Positions 16,816 through 25,783 of a stretch of 64,000 bases of DNA are shown in pieces. Positions within the stretch are counted from its first letter, which is position 1; every line of letters begins with the position of its first letter. The DNA lies in contig NZ_JBHRTA010000003.1 in NCBI RefSeq assembly GCF_042646065.1, positions 131,449 through 195,448 of the forward strand. Reading direction: 5' to 3'. The position numbers were made by a program, and so were the translations under genes. The notes below the pieces were generated by a model. The model searched no databases. It was not told where the DNA came from and worked only from the letters and a program-made list of their open reading frames with translations. This DNA comes from Parapedobacter deserti. GTDB lineage: Bacteria; Bacteroidota; Bacteroidia; Sphingobacteriales; Sphingobacteriaceae.

Positions 16816-17570
16816 CTATTCATCCCTTAAACTCTTCGTCGGATTCGTCAACGCGGCCTTAATGGCCTGGGAACTCACGGTAAGCAGGGCGATGACCATC
16901 GCGCCGGCCCCAGCCAGCGCAAACACCCACCAATGCAGCTCGGTGCGGTACTGGTAATTGGAGAGCCAGTCGCTCATCATCCACCAAGCGATGGCACGAA
17001 GGTCATTAGTGAAAAATTGAGCCACTGCCGTACCATCAGCTGTTGTTGGTTCTCGTATGCCTCAAAAGGAGCAAGCCAGTCGAATTGATAAGTGCTGTTC
17101 TTTGGCAGGTCTTTCACCACGCCGGATATCAAGTGGTTGTCTTTGTTGTCGATCCTGACCGTTTTGCCTAAGGCCGGTTCCTTCCCAAAGAGCCGCTCTG
17201 CCGTAGACTGGGTGGTGACCAGGTCATTCGGTTTCTTTATGGCGGTTGCCCTGTCGCCTTCCACAAATTGCAGCGCAAATATATCCATGAAATCAGGCTC
17301 TGCATAGTAGCCCTTTTGGTAGATGCCTTGGTCATCAACACTGAATAATGACGACTGCTTCCACGCCACACGGGCGGCGTACTTAATGCCCGGTATTTCT
17401 TCTTTAATCGCAGGGCCCAACAATCCCGGAACCCCATCAAAGACGTTAGAAATGCCGTCAAACGTCTGCTTCGACTTTACGATGTAGCTGTTTTCCTTGT
17501 TGGGAAATTCATCATAGCTCACCTCATCTTCCATCCACAGGAAAATGAGCGAGGCAGCGGTAATGCCTAG
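16816..17570 (-). pseudogene. FtsX/MacB-type ABC transporter permease, remnant with 5' and internal deletions
   Basis: Two pieces of one permease remain in different frames. The upstream piece (17570 down to about 17000) begins inside the first membrane helix (LGITAASLIFLW, then MEDEVSYDEF) and runs through the MacB-type periplasmic domain to QQLMVRQWLNFSLMTF. It is followed out of frame by the C-terminal end of the family: AIAWWMMSDWLSNYQYR, WWVFALAGAGAMVIALLTVS, QAIKAALTNPTKSLRDE and stop. The family is about 800 residues, so more than 500 residues are missing from the middle and about 25 from the start. The 5' break coincides with the edge of repeat copy 2 at 17571. Not functional as a permease. 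Confidence 0.88.
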
Positions 17571-17673
17571 TTTTTTATGAAGCGTGTGCTATTCGGAATC
17601 GGACACCTGCTGTTCGATATCGGACGGTATGGTTGGATTGGCCGTTGCCGAATTACCGTGTGGGTTTATTTAA
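17571..17673. repeat. 103-bp direct repeat, copy 2, with paired operator-like palindromes
   Basis: Second copy of the repeat at 15931-16033. The palindromes are TATTCGGAATCGGACA (17590-17605) and TGTTCGATATCGGACG (17611-17626), again 21 bp centre to centre. On the + strand a TGG-N8-TTGC element follows at 17634-17648, which matches the spacing of sigma-54 -24/-12 promoters. The left edge abuts the broken FtsX gene. I cannot tell whether the element is active or was left behind when permease genes were lost. Confidence 0.8.
17634..17648 (+). promoter_or_regulatory. Candidate sigma-54-type -24/-12 promoter in repeat copy 2
   Basis: TGG at 17634-17636 and TTGC at 17645-17648 with eight bases between, equal to the GG-N10-GC spacing of sigma-54 promoters. 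Paired palindromes lie just upstream. Transcription would run toward the oxidoreductase gene at 17809, giving a leader of about 150 bases. The palindromes are closer to the promoter than is usual for enhancer sites, and the match is short, so chance is possible. Confidence 0.35.
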
Positions 17674-17808
17674 TCTGTCATTTGTTGAATTGCCTCAGTT
17701 TGTGCACTAACAAAACAACCATTTCCTGTATTACAACTGTTTTGGTTAATTTGGCCGGGGGAAAAAAAGTTTTAACAACCCACTTAGCAATAAGAGAATA
17801 CAAGACGC

Positions 17809-18885
17809 ATGGAAAAGATACGTATATTGGTCGTTGGCTGCGGCAATATGGGAGCCTCCCATGCCCTAGCCTACCATCAGATGAATGAATTTGAGATCTG
17901 CGGATTGGTTGCCCGCGGTGCCAGCAAAAAGCGGCTGAACGAGCAGCTTGGGGGTGGGTACGCCTTGTTCGACGATTTTGAGAAAGCGCTGGATGACACG
18001 CGCCCGGATGCGGTTTGTATTTCAACTTATCCGGATACACACGAGATGTACGCCGTCCAGGCACTGGAGGCCGGGTGCCATGTGTTCATTGAAAAGCCAC
18101 TGGCCGATACGGTTGACGGTGCAAGGCGGGTGGCCGAGGCCGCAACACGGGCGGGCAAAAAGCTGGTGGTTGGTTATATCCTGCGCTACCACCCTTCGTG
18201 GCAGAAGTTTGTCGAGCTGAGCGGCCGGTTGGGCAAGCCCCTGGTGATGCGGATGAACCTGAACCAACAGAGCCACGGCCGGATGTGGGACGTGCACCGC
18301 AACCTGATGAATAGCCTGAGCCCCATTGTAGACTGCGGGGTGCATTACATCGACGTGATGTGCCAGATGACCGGAAGCCGTCCGGTTCAGGTGAATGCCA
18401 TCGGCGCGCGGCTCACGGACGACATCCCGGAAGGCAACTACAACTACGGTCAGCTCCAAATCCGTTTTGAGGACGGCTCTGTAGGCTGGTATGAGGCGGG
18501 CTGGGGACCGATGGTGAGCGAAACAGCTTTCTTCATCAAGGATGTCATCGGGCCAAAAGGCGCTGTTTCCATCGTTGCACGGGAAGCGGGCGCAAGCGGG
18601 AATTCCGACAGCGTATCAGCGCATACGAGAACCGAGTCGCTCCGTTTCCACCATGCCGATATTGACAATGGAAATGCATTCATCAAAGAAGATGAGTGGA
18701 TAGACCTGACGGACGAGCCCGACCATCAAGAGTTATGCAACCGGGAGCAGCGGTTTTTTCTAAAGGCAATACGGGAAGACCTGGAACTGACCGAAATGAC
18801 CGAACAAGCCTTAGACAGCCTTCGCATTGCCTTTGCTTGTGATGAGTCGGTTAAAACTGGGATGCCGGTTGCGCTTCTCTCATAG
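17809..18885 (+). CDS. Gfo/Idh/MocA-family NAD(P)-dependent oxidoreductase
   Basis: 358 residues, no signal peptide, so cytoplasmic. The N-terminal Rossmann fold starts IRILVVGCGNMGASHA (GxGxxG-type dinucleotide loop). It is followed by the family motifs PDAVCISTYPDTHEMY, HVFIEKPLADTVDGA with the catalytic-site Lys of EKP, VGYILRYHPSW, and the C-terminal IVDCGVHYIDVM with the substrate-site Asp/His. Such enzymes oxidise or reduce sugars, inositols and related polyols. The gene stands alone between the permease remnant and a terminator at 18962. The substrate is unknown; no GH109 features are seen. Confidence 0.9.
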   Translation: MEKIRILVVGCGNMGASHALAYHQMNEFEICGLVARGASKKRLNEQLGGGYALFDDFEKALDDTRPDAVCISTYPDTHEMYAVQALEAGCHVFIEKPLADTVDGARRVAEAATRAGKKLVVGYILRYHPSWQKFVELSGRLGKPLVMRMNLNQQSHGRMWDVHRNLMNSLSPIVDCGVHYIDVMCQMTGSRPVQVNAIGARLTDDIPEGNYNYGQLQIRFEDGSVGWYEAGWGPMVSETAFFIKDVIGPKGAVSIVAREAGASGNSDSVSAHTRTESLRFHHADIDNGNAFIKEDEWIDLTDEPDHQELCNREQRFFLKAIREDLELTEMTEQALDSLRIAFACDESVKTGMPVALLS

Positions 18886-18961
18886 CGGCGGAAGGTGCGT
18901 GTGCAACCTTAAAGTCGTGGCGGTTGAAGCAGTGAAATAACGTTACTCCATTTAAATATAG

Positions 18962-18994
18962 AAAACGCCATCTTTCTTGAGGATGGCGTTTTTT
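18962..18994 (+). terminator. Rho-independent terminator after the oxidoreductase gene
   Basis: A perfect 11-bp stem (AAAACGCCATC at 18962-18972 with GATGGCGTTTT at 18982-18992), a nine-base loop and a run of six T ending at 18994. It lies 76 bases after the stop codon. The A-run at the 5' side could also make it work on the other strand. The rest of 18886-19162 shows nothing further that I can name. Confidence 0.88.
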
Positions 18995-19162
18995 ATTGCT
19001 ATTTGTTAGCTATCGGTAGCCGAGTATTCGGCGGGAATGCCAATTGACAATTCGATAATGGCGCCGCGCTCCGGTGTTTGCAAAAAATCTTTGGTTCTTG
19101 TGAAAAAAAATGGTAGCATAATAAAAATAAGTGCTGAATATTTGTAGTTTTGACTGTTCCTA

Positions 19163-19747
19163 ATGAAAAAAGCAAGCGTTTTGACAGATTTATCCGACGA
19201 AGGTCTTGTTGGTCTGATAAAAAATGATGACCGAGCGGCTTTCGTGGCGATCTATGATAAATACTGGGAGGAGATGTATACCTGTGCCTTTCATTTCCTC
19301 CCTCATCGGGAAGTCTGTGAAGATGTGGTGCACGATGTTTTTCTGAAGCTATGGAAATCCCGGAGAAAAATTAATATCAATTCGCTCCGTAATTTTTTGT
19401 ATGTGGCCGTTAAAAACACCGTATTAAACAAAATCCGGGCACAAAGAAAACACGTAGCCATAGCGGAACAGGAAATGCTCCTTTTGGCTTCCGAACAAGC
19501 CGATCACGAATTGGCTTTAAAAGAGATTCGCGGCATTTTTGAGCGTAGCCTGGACGACTTGCCGGATAAATGCAGACAAATTCTTATTCTTAGTAGAAAG
19601 GAGCACCTAAGTAATAAGGAAATTGCCGAAAGACTAAACATTTCAACCAAAACCGTCGAAAATCAAATCAACATAGCCTTAAAAAGGATTAGGTGGCGTA
19701 TGCAGGATTTTCTTCGCCTGCTAATTTTTTATTTTCTATTTGGGTGA
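19163..19747 (+). CDS. ECF-type RNA polymerase sigma factor (FecI-like)
   Basis: 194 residues. Region 2 covers about residues 25-95 (AIYDKYWEEMYTCAFHFL, VVHDVFLKLWKSR), and region 4 about 125-180 (LPDKCRQILILSRKEHLSNKEIAERL, then a KTVENQINIALKRIR recognition helix). A FecR-type anti-sigma gene follows 37 bases later and a SusC gene with an STN domain after that. This is the trans-envelope arrangement in which the receptor signals ligand through STN to the anti-sigma, releasing the sigma factor. It is therefore expected to control the locus up to 30544. Confidence 0.95.
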   Translation: MKKASVLTDLSDEGLVGLIKNDDRAAFVAIYDKYWEEMYTCAFHFLPHREVCEDVVHDVFLKLWKSRRKININSLRNFLYVAVKNTVLNKIRAQRKHVAIAEQEMLLLASEQADHELALKEIRGIFERSLDDLPDKCRQILILSRKEHLSNKEIAERLNISTKTVENQINIALKRIRWRMQDFLRLLIFYFLFG

Positions 19748-19784
19748 TCCGCCACTTTGATGTGTCTTTACTGTAAAGCATGTC

Positions 19785-20759
19785 ATGAAGAACCCGCTAT
19801 CAAGAGCTTTCCGTAGACCGCGACCGCAACCAGAAAATCCTGGCGTGGGACTGGATGAGGCTTTTGATTCGCTGAAGAACCGGCCCAAGATGTGGGATCG
19901 ATCGAGAATGGGTGAAAAGGGTGAAGTTCGCCAAGCCGTCCTACAGCGCTTGCTGGATGATATTCAACGTGATCAGAAAAGAAATCGAAGGCTTTATCAA
20001 ACTATAAGTGCGGCCGCGTCTGTTTTGCTCATTGCTGTCGTCGGCTGGTTAGGTGTTGAGTACCGTCATGAGCTCCAGCGTATCATTTTTCCAGCTGAGC
20101 TAATTGTGGTCAGTACCGGCGAAGGAGAACTCAAAACACTGACATTAAGTGATGGGTCGGAGATTTCAATGAATGAATCGAGTACTATCCGTTACCCGTC
20201 GCGGTTCGCACGCGACAAAAGGGAGGTGATGCTGCTGGACGGAGAGGCGTTTTTTCAGGTTCAAAAGGACCCTAACAGGCCGTTTTTTGCAAGGACGAAC
20301 ATTACGACTACCCGCGTGCTCGGCACCTCGTTCAATATCAATGCGTATGCTTGGATGGAGACAGAACAGATCACCGTTGCGAGTGGCCAGGTCAGCATAG
20401 CAAATGAAATACTAGCGCCCAACGATCAATTGGTTTATGAAAAGGAATCGGGCATAACGAGCCGGAGAGTGGTAAAGGCCGAAGATGTAGCTTTATGGAG
20501 AGACGGGCGCCTCGCGTTTGTTGACCAGGATTTCAAGAGCGTAGCACGCATACTTGAAAATAAGTTTGGAGTGGTCATCCAATTTGGGGATGCTGACTTG
20601 AAAGCCCTTCGCTTTACGGCCAGGTTCGAAAAGGCCGACGGCCTACTGGAGGTACTGGATCTGTTGACGCTGGCAGGCGGCGTGGAGTACCGGATTGTGC
20701 AAAATACTGTTGAGATTACTAGACCAAACCAGCAAAATAATAGGCCTATGATGAAATAA
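19785..20759 (+). CDS. FecR-family anti-sigma factor
   Basis: 324 residues. A cytoplasmic N-terminus of about 70 residues would bind the sigma factor. One membrane helix follows (TISAAASVLLIAVVGWLGV, about residues 68-88), then a periplasmic FecR domain (GELKTLTLSDGSEISMNESS, YPSRFARDKREVMLLDGEAF, TTTRVLGTSFNINAY), and a C-terminal DUF4974-type domain (FKSVARILENKFGVVIQF) that contacts the STN domain of the receptor. The gene lies between its sigma factor and its SusC partner, as expected. Confidence 0.94.
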   Translation: MKNPLSRAFRRPRPQPENPGVGLDEAFDSLKNRPKMWDRSRMGEKGEVRQAVLQRLLDDIQRDQKRNRRLYQTISAAASVLLIAVVGWLGVEYRHELQRIIFPAELIVVSTGEGELKTLTLSDGSEISMNESSTIRYPSRFARDKREVMLLDGEAFFQVQKDPNRPFFARTNITTTRVLGTSFNINAYAWMETEQITVASGQVSIANEILAPNDQLVYEKESGITSRRVVKAEDVALWRDGRLAFVDQDFKSVARILENKFGVVIQFGDADLKALRFTARFEKADGLLEVLDLLTLAGGVEYRIVQNTVEITRPNQQNNRPMMK

Positions 20760-20905
20760 CTACCCAAGAGAAGAAACCGAAATATGGAATATTCCGGTTT
20801 CATAGACCCTAAGCAAGGTAACGCCAATCACTTCACTACGGGTCGTCGCGCATTTTAAATCTGAATTATTACTAAAATAACACATTCAAAGGTAGGAAGC
20901 CTGCG

Positions 20906-20922
20906 TGAGTTTACCTAACTCA
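20906..20922. promoter_or_regulatory. Short perfect inverted repeat in the susC leader
   Basis: TGAGTT at 20906-20911 and AACTCA at 20917-20922 with a five-base spacer, 41 bases before the susC start. It could be an operator or an mRNA hairpin. A second weaker hairpin (GAAACCG with CGGTTTC) lies at about 20773-20801, just after the anti-sigma gene. The promoter for susC in this 203-base gap is not clear to me. Confidence 0.35.
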
Positions 20923-20962
20923 GACCCACGTATTGCTATGCCATTGAAAACAATTTATTAAG

Positions 20963-23900
20963 ATGAAAAAAGCAGGAAACGTTTTTTCCTGTCTGCTAGC
21001 CATTGTATTTGTAATGAATGTGCTATTAGCACATGGACAGCTGGCGAACCAGACGAAAATCGATGTCGATTTCAAGGACATACCACTTAAAGAAGCACTA
21101 GACCAAATACAAAGAAAGACCAATTTCAATTTCATATACAGTGAAGAGATGGTGGTCGCTCACCGGGTGACGTTATCAGCCAAAGACATGGCTGTGGCTG
21201 ATATTCTCGAAAACATGCTTAGCTTGGCCGGCCTTTCCTTCGTCCAGAGAGAAACCAAACTGATCATTACCAAAAAGGCCGTTGATGCCCAAACTGTGAC
21301 GAAGCCGACGTCGGTGCCAATGATGGGGATGACATCAACCCAGGTCGCAAGAATCAAGGGGAAGGTGCTCGATAGGGGTGATGTGCCGATACCGGGGGTG
21401 ACTGTGGTGTTCAAAGAGAATCGAGCTACCGCGACACAGACCGATATTAACGGCGATTACATAATTGTGGTTCCCACAAATGCTTCTACATTGGTCTTCA
21501 GCTCAATAGGTTATGTTCCGAAGGAGATCAAACCGGGTTCGGCAACGGAGATCAATGTAATGCTCGAACAAGATGACAACACGTTGGAGTCTGTCGTAGT
21601 AACGGGAGTCTTCACACGCCGGGCGGAAAGCTTTACCGGTTCGGCGGCGACATTCAACGCTGAGGATTTGCGTACGGTAGGAAATCAGAATGTTATTCAA
21701 AGCTTGAAGATGCTTGATCCAAGTTTTGTGCAGATTGAGAATGTTGAACTGGGCTCTAATCCCAATGTGCTGCCTGACCTGCAGGTTAGGGGCGCTAACA
21801 GCCTGCCTGACATCCGGGGTGAATACGCGGGCAGCCCCAATATGCCGCTTTTTATCTTGGATGGTTTTGAAAGCGACCTTCAGAAAATTTATGATTTGGA
21901 TATCAACCGGGTAGCTTCTGTAACGATCCTCAAAGACGCGCCTGCAAAAGCCATCTATGGGTCCCGGGCGGCCAATGGTGTGATTGTCGTGGAAACCAAA
22001 CGGCCTGAAATGGGTAAATTGCGGCTGAGCTATACGGGCGATTTCAACATCACCGCGCCGGACCTGACGTCATATCAGCTGGCTGGCGCGGCTGAAAAAT
22101 TGCAAGTGGAACTCAATGCGGGGAGGTACTCCTCATCCTACTACTACAACGATCAGCTCTTGAAGGAAGAATATAACCGGTTGTATACAGAAGTGGCTCG
22201 CGGCGTGAATACCGATTGGCTTGCGCAGCCCGTCAAGACGGCGGCTGGGCATAAACATACACTCATGTTGGAAGGCGGCGATCCACACCTTCGCTATGGC
22301 GCTGATTTTACGTTCAATGAAATCGCCGGTGTCATGAAGGAGTCGGGCCGCCGCACGGTTTCAGGCAATGTTTACCTTTCTTACCGTGTGGACAATTTTT
22401 TGTTCCGCAACAACCTGATGGTAACCGGAAACCATGCAAACGATTCACCGTATGGTTCGTTTTCTGCGTATTCGCGGCTGAACCCGTATTGGACACCATA
22501 TGAAGAAAACGGCTCGCTCAAAAAAGTGGTGGGGCAGTTTTCTTCCGGAGCCGGCACGCCAATTAATTATTTTAACCCGTTATACGATGCGAACTTAGGT
22601 ACTAAGAACTTTTCGAATTATACCGATATCATGAACAATTTCCAGGCGGAGTGGTCCATAATGGATAATTTGAAAGTCATCGGCCGGTTCGGTTATACGC
22701 ATACCACAAACAAGCGCGAGGATTTTTATCCTGCCAACCATACCCGCTTTGCGGAATACGCTGCGGAGGATTTTTTCCGGCGGGGGCAATACAGCATCAC
22801 CAATGGCACGGCTACCTCGATCAAATCGGACATAACGTTGAATTACTCAAAACTGCTCGGCAAGCACTTAGTCTTTTTGAACGCCGGCTGGAACCTGTAT
22901 GAAACAAAAAGTGAAAACCATGGTATGCAGGCGGAAGGGTTTCTAAACGACCGGGTAGACAACATCAATTTTGCCCGCCAGTATATGCAGGACGGCCGGC
23001 CAACAGGGACTGATGCCTTGACAAGAGAAACGGGCTTATTGTCTGCCCTCAACTATTCGTTTGATGAACGTTACCTGGTCGACCTTACTTTCCGGAGACA
23101 GGGTTCCAGCGTGTTCGGTCTGGATAATCGGTGGGGCAACTTCTGGTCTGCCGGGATAGGCTGGAACTTGCACCGGGAGGTGTTCTTAAACAATCAAAGT
23201 TGGCTAGATCAATTCCGCTTGCGGGCGTCTACCGGTTATACCGGCAGCCAGAATTTCAATCCCTACCAAGCGATGGCAACCTATAACTATTTTACCGATG
23301 TATACTACGACAACATTGTAGGAGCACGACTAATGGGGTTGGCCAATGATGAACTGAAATGGCAGCAGACACAAGACTACAACTTCGGCGCAGATGTTCA
23401 CCTGTGGCAACGTTTCACTTTGCGGTTTGACTATTACATCTCCACGACAAACAACCTGTTAACCGACCTGCCGTTGCCGGGTTCGGTTGGGTTCAATACA
23501 ATCAAGGAAAATCTTGGGGAAGTAAGAAACACGGGGGTCGACGCCGTAATGAGCCTCCGGGTGTTTCATGCCCCATCGACCAATAGTTTCTTGAATTTTT
23601 TCTTGAACGTTGGGGCAAACCGAAATAGACTGATGAAAATTTCTGATGCGCTGAATAGCCTGAACGATGAATTGGAAGAGGAGCGGGGCGAATCAACCCG
23701 GCCATTCGTCCGATACCGCGAGGGAGAGTCTACCTCGGCATTGTGGGCGGTGCCTTCGCAGGGGATCGACCCAATCACAGGGAGTGAAATCTTTCGCACC
23801 GCAAATGGCGAATTGACGTATGTATGGAATCCGAATGATCAAGTTGTAGTTGGGGATACCAATCCTAAACTGCGGGGGAGTTTTGGCATCAATGCGCAAC

Positions 23901-24319
23901 ATAGGGGGTGGGGATTTAACTGCGGATTTATCTATCGGATCGGCGGGCAATATTACAATCAAACCCTCGTAGATCGCGTGGAGAACGTAGACATCCAGTA
24001 CAACGTGGATCGCCGCGTATTTACGGACACTTGGACGGCACCTGGTGATGAAGTGCTTTATAAGCGTATTTCGGCCGTTCCGACGCGCACAAATCCAACG
24101 TCAAGGTTTGTCCAAGACCTGTATGAGCTTCAGCTGGGCTCGGTCAACGTTTCGTACGATTTTATGAACACGTCTTTCTTGGAGCGCACCGGCATGCAAC
24201 GCTTGCGTGTGACGGCATTCTCGAATGATATAGCTCGGCTGTCGAACATAAGAGCGGAACGCGGGCTTGATTTTCCGTTTGCACGTACCTTCTCCCTGTC
24301 AGTACAGGCTACCTTTTAA
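20963..24319 (+). CDS. SusC/RagA-family TonB-dependent receptor with N-terminal STN signalling domain
   Basis: 1118 residues. Signal peptide MKKAGNVFSCLLAIVFVMNVLLAHG. The STN domain at about residues 30-95 (VDFKDIPLKEALDQIQRKT, AVADILENMLSLAGLSF) is the periplasmic contact for the anti-sigma factor. A CarboxypepD_reg-like domain (about 130-205, DRGDVPIPGVTVVFKE) and a plug with LESVVVTGVFTRR (the TonB-box region) follow. Then come VRGANSLPDIRGEYA and the VASVTILKDAPAKAIYG segment, and a large beta-barrel ending YTFS-like in VQATF. It acts as the uptake channel with the SusD partner 24 bases downstream and as sensor for its own expression. The ligand is unknown. Confidence 0.96.
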   Translation: MKKAGNVFSCLLAIVFVMNVLLAHGQLANQTKIDVDFKDIPLKEALDQIQRKTNFNFIYSEEMVVAHRVTLSAKDMAVADILENMLSLAGLSFVQRETKLIITKKAVDAQTVTKPTSVPMMGMTSTQVARIKGKVLDRGDVPIPGVTVVFKENRATATQTDINGDYIIVVPTNASTLVFSSIGYVPKEIKPGSATEINVMLEQDDNTLESVVVTGVFTRRAESFTGSAATFNAEDLRTVGNQNVIQSLKMLDPSFVQIENVELGSNPNVLPDLQVRGANSLPDIRGEYAGSPNMPLFILDGFESDLQKIYDLDINRVASVTILKDAPAKAIYGSRAANGVIVVETKRPEMGKLRLSYTGDFNITAPDLTSYQLAGAAEKLQVELNAGRYSSSYYYNDQLLKEEYNRLYTEVARGVNTDWLAQPVKTAAGHKHTLMLEGGDPHLRYGADFTFNEIAGVMKESGRRTVSGNVYLSYRVDNFLFRNNLMVTGNHANDSPYGSFSAYSRLNPYWTPYEENGSLKKVVGQFSSGAGTPINYFNPLYDANLGTKNFSNYTDIMNNFQAEWSIMDNLKVIGRFGYTHTTNKREDFYPANHTRFAEYAAEDFFRRGQYSITNGTATSIKSDITLNYSKLLGKHLVFLNAGWNLYETKSENHGMQAEGFLNDRVDNINFARQYMQDGRPTGTDALTRETGLLSALNYSFDERYLVDLTFRRQGSSVFGLDNRWGNFWSAGIGWNLHREVFLNNQSWLDQFRLRASTGYTGSQNFNPYQAMATYNYFTDVYYDNIVGARLMGLANDELKWQQTQDYNFGADVHLWQRFTLRFDYYISTTNNLLTDLPLPGSVGFNTIKENLGEVRNTGVDAVMSLRVFHAPSTNSFLNFFLNVGANRNRLMKISDALNSLNDELEEERGESTRPFVRYREGESTSALWAVPSQGIDPITGSEIFRTANGELTYVWNPNDQVVVGDTNPKLRGSFGINAQHRGWGFNCGFIYRIGGQYYNQTLVDRVENVDIQYNVDRRVFTDTWTAPGDEVLYKRISAVPTRTNPTSRFVQDLYELQLGSVNVSYDFMNTSFLERTGMQRLRVTAFSNDIARLSNIRAERGLDFPFARTFSLSVQATF

Positions 24320-24343
24320 GTTGTTAAATAAAATGAAATAAAG

Positions 24344-25774
24344 ATGAAAGCATATATCAACACGATATTTCTTACGTTGCTGGCAGCATCCCTGTCGTCT
24401 TGCAACGATTGGCTGGATGTCGAACCTAAATCCCAGGTGAGGGACCTGGACCTGTTTGCGACAGAAACCGGGTTCAAGGAGGCGCTAGCTGGTGTATATA
24501 GTACCTTGACCACCGAATCGCTGTATGGCCGGGAGATGACATTCGGATTGATGGGTGTGATCGGCTACGAGTGGGACTTCCAATCGATCACATACGATCC
24601 GGACCGGATGTTTGACTACGAGAGCAGCTTGACGTCACTGAACCGAATCGACGCGATCTGGAATGGCATCTACAACGCCATTGCCAACAACAACAAGTTG
24701 CTGGAAGAGATTGACGACAAGCGCGAAATCTTCAGCGTAGATAATTATGAAGTGATCAAAGGAGAGGCTCTCGCCTTACGCGCATTCCTGCATTTTGATG
24801 TGCTCCGGGTTTTCGGGGCAAGCCATGAAGAGAATCCAGACAAAAAGGCAATTCCCTATTTTACGGCTTCTGGTAAGGAAGTTGCATCGCAATTGACTGT
24901 AAACGAGGTGCTCGATCTGGTGCTCGCCGATTTGGATGAAGCAGCCGAACTGTTGAAGCGAGACCCGCTGGTTACTGGGCGGACGGTGACCTCCATTGAT
25001 GACAACGGCTACCTCATGAACCGGCAGGTGCACTTGAACTACTATGCAGTAAAAGGCCTGCTGGCCCGTGTTTACTTATACAAGAAAGATTACCACCGGG
25101 CGCTGGCCAATGCGATGGAGGTGATTCAATCCAATAAATTTCCATGGGTACAGCAGGCGAACCTTGTGAGCCAAAATGTTGACCTGACTTTCTCTACTGA
25201 GCATCTGTTTGCGTTGCATGTTGTACGGCTCAATACCATCTATCAGAATAGCTTTACCGCCACTGGTGGTAACAACGTGTTTTACATTGGTCAAGACACG
25301 CGGCTGGCTTACTATGATAATGCCGTGGAAGATTTCAGGTATCTATATTGGTTTACAGCCTCCAATGCAGGTGATCAATACCTAAAGAAATACCAACAGT
25401 TGGATTCGGATACATGGCCGGTCGAATACCGTAACAAAATCCCGTTGATTAAACTGGCAGAAATGTATTTTATCGCAGCCGAAGCATTGCGGGATACCGA
25501 TATGGAAGCAGCCGGGGAAATGATCAACACGGTACGGCAACACCGGGGGCTGGCCGCGATTCCGGTGGACGCCACCAATTTTGACCTCGTGCTGGCACAG
25601 GAGTTCCGGAAAGAACTGATCGGCGAAGGCCAATGGTTTTTTTTCCAGAAGCGGAAAAACACACCTAGAATACCGCGCGCGGCTAATTATGATATCATTG
25701 CGCTGAAAGGCTATAAACTGCCTATCCCAGTAAGTGAATTCAATAATGCACCAGGACGAGTTGATAATAGATAG
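24344..25774 (+). CDS. SusD/RagB-family nutrient-binding lipoprotein
   Basis: 476 residues with lipobox LSSC (MKAYINTIFLTLLAASLSSC). SusD features are NDWLDVEPKSQVRDLDLF after the Cys, an N-terminal helix pattern with IKGEALALRAFLHFDVLRVFG (about residues 140-160), IPLIKLAEMYFIAAEALRD, and a shortened C-terminus without the FEGHRFWDLRRW form (here LIGEGQWFFFQKR). It follows its SusC directly. The divergent C-terminal motif suggests a different ligand class from the SusD at 806. Confidence 0.94.
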   Translation: MKAYINTIFLTLLAASLSSCNDWLDVEPKSQVRDLDLFATETGFKEALAGVYSTLTTESLYGREMTFGLMGVIGYEWDFQSITYDPDRMFDYESSLTSLNRIDAIWNGIYNAIANNNKLLEEIDDKREIFSVDNYEVIKGEALALRAFLHFDVLRVFGASHEENPDKKAIPYFTASGKEVASQLTVNEVLDLVLADLDEAAELLKRDPLVTGRTVTSIDDNGYLMNRQVHLNYYAVKGLLARVYLYKKDYHRALANAMEVIQSNKFPWVQQANLVSQNVDLTFSTEHLFALHVVRLNTIYQNSFTATGGNNVFYIGQDTRLAYYDNAVEDFRYLYWFTASNAGDQYLKKYQQLDSDTWPVEYRNKIPLIKLAEMYFIAAEALRDTDMEAAGEMINTVRQHRGLAAIPVDATNFDLVLAQEFRKELIGEGQWFFFQKRKNTPRIPRAANYDIIALKGYKLPIPVSEFNNAPGRVDNR

Positions 25775-25783
25775 GAGGATCTC

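Noticed and set aside
15931..17673. Insertion sequence or transposon bounded by the two 103-bp repeats
   Set aside because: No transposase, no terminal inverted repeats and no target duplication; the repeats are in direct orientation and carry operator-like sites.
17577..17888. + strand frame of 103 codons starting in repeat copy 2
   Set aside because: It covers the repeat palindromes and runs into the oxidoreductase gene; no family resemblance and no sign of coding constraint.
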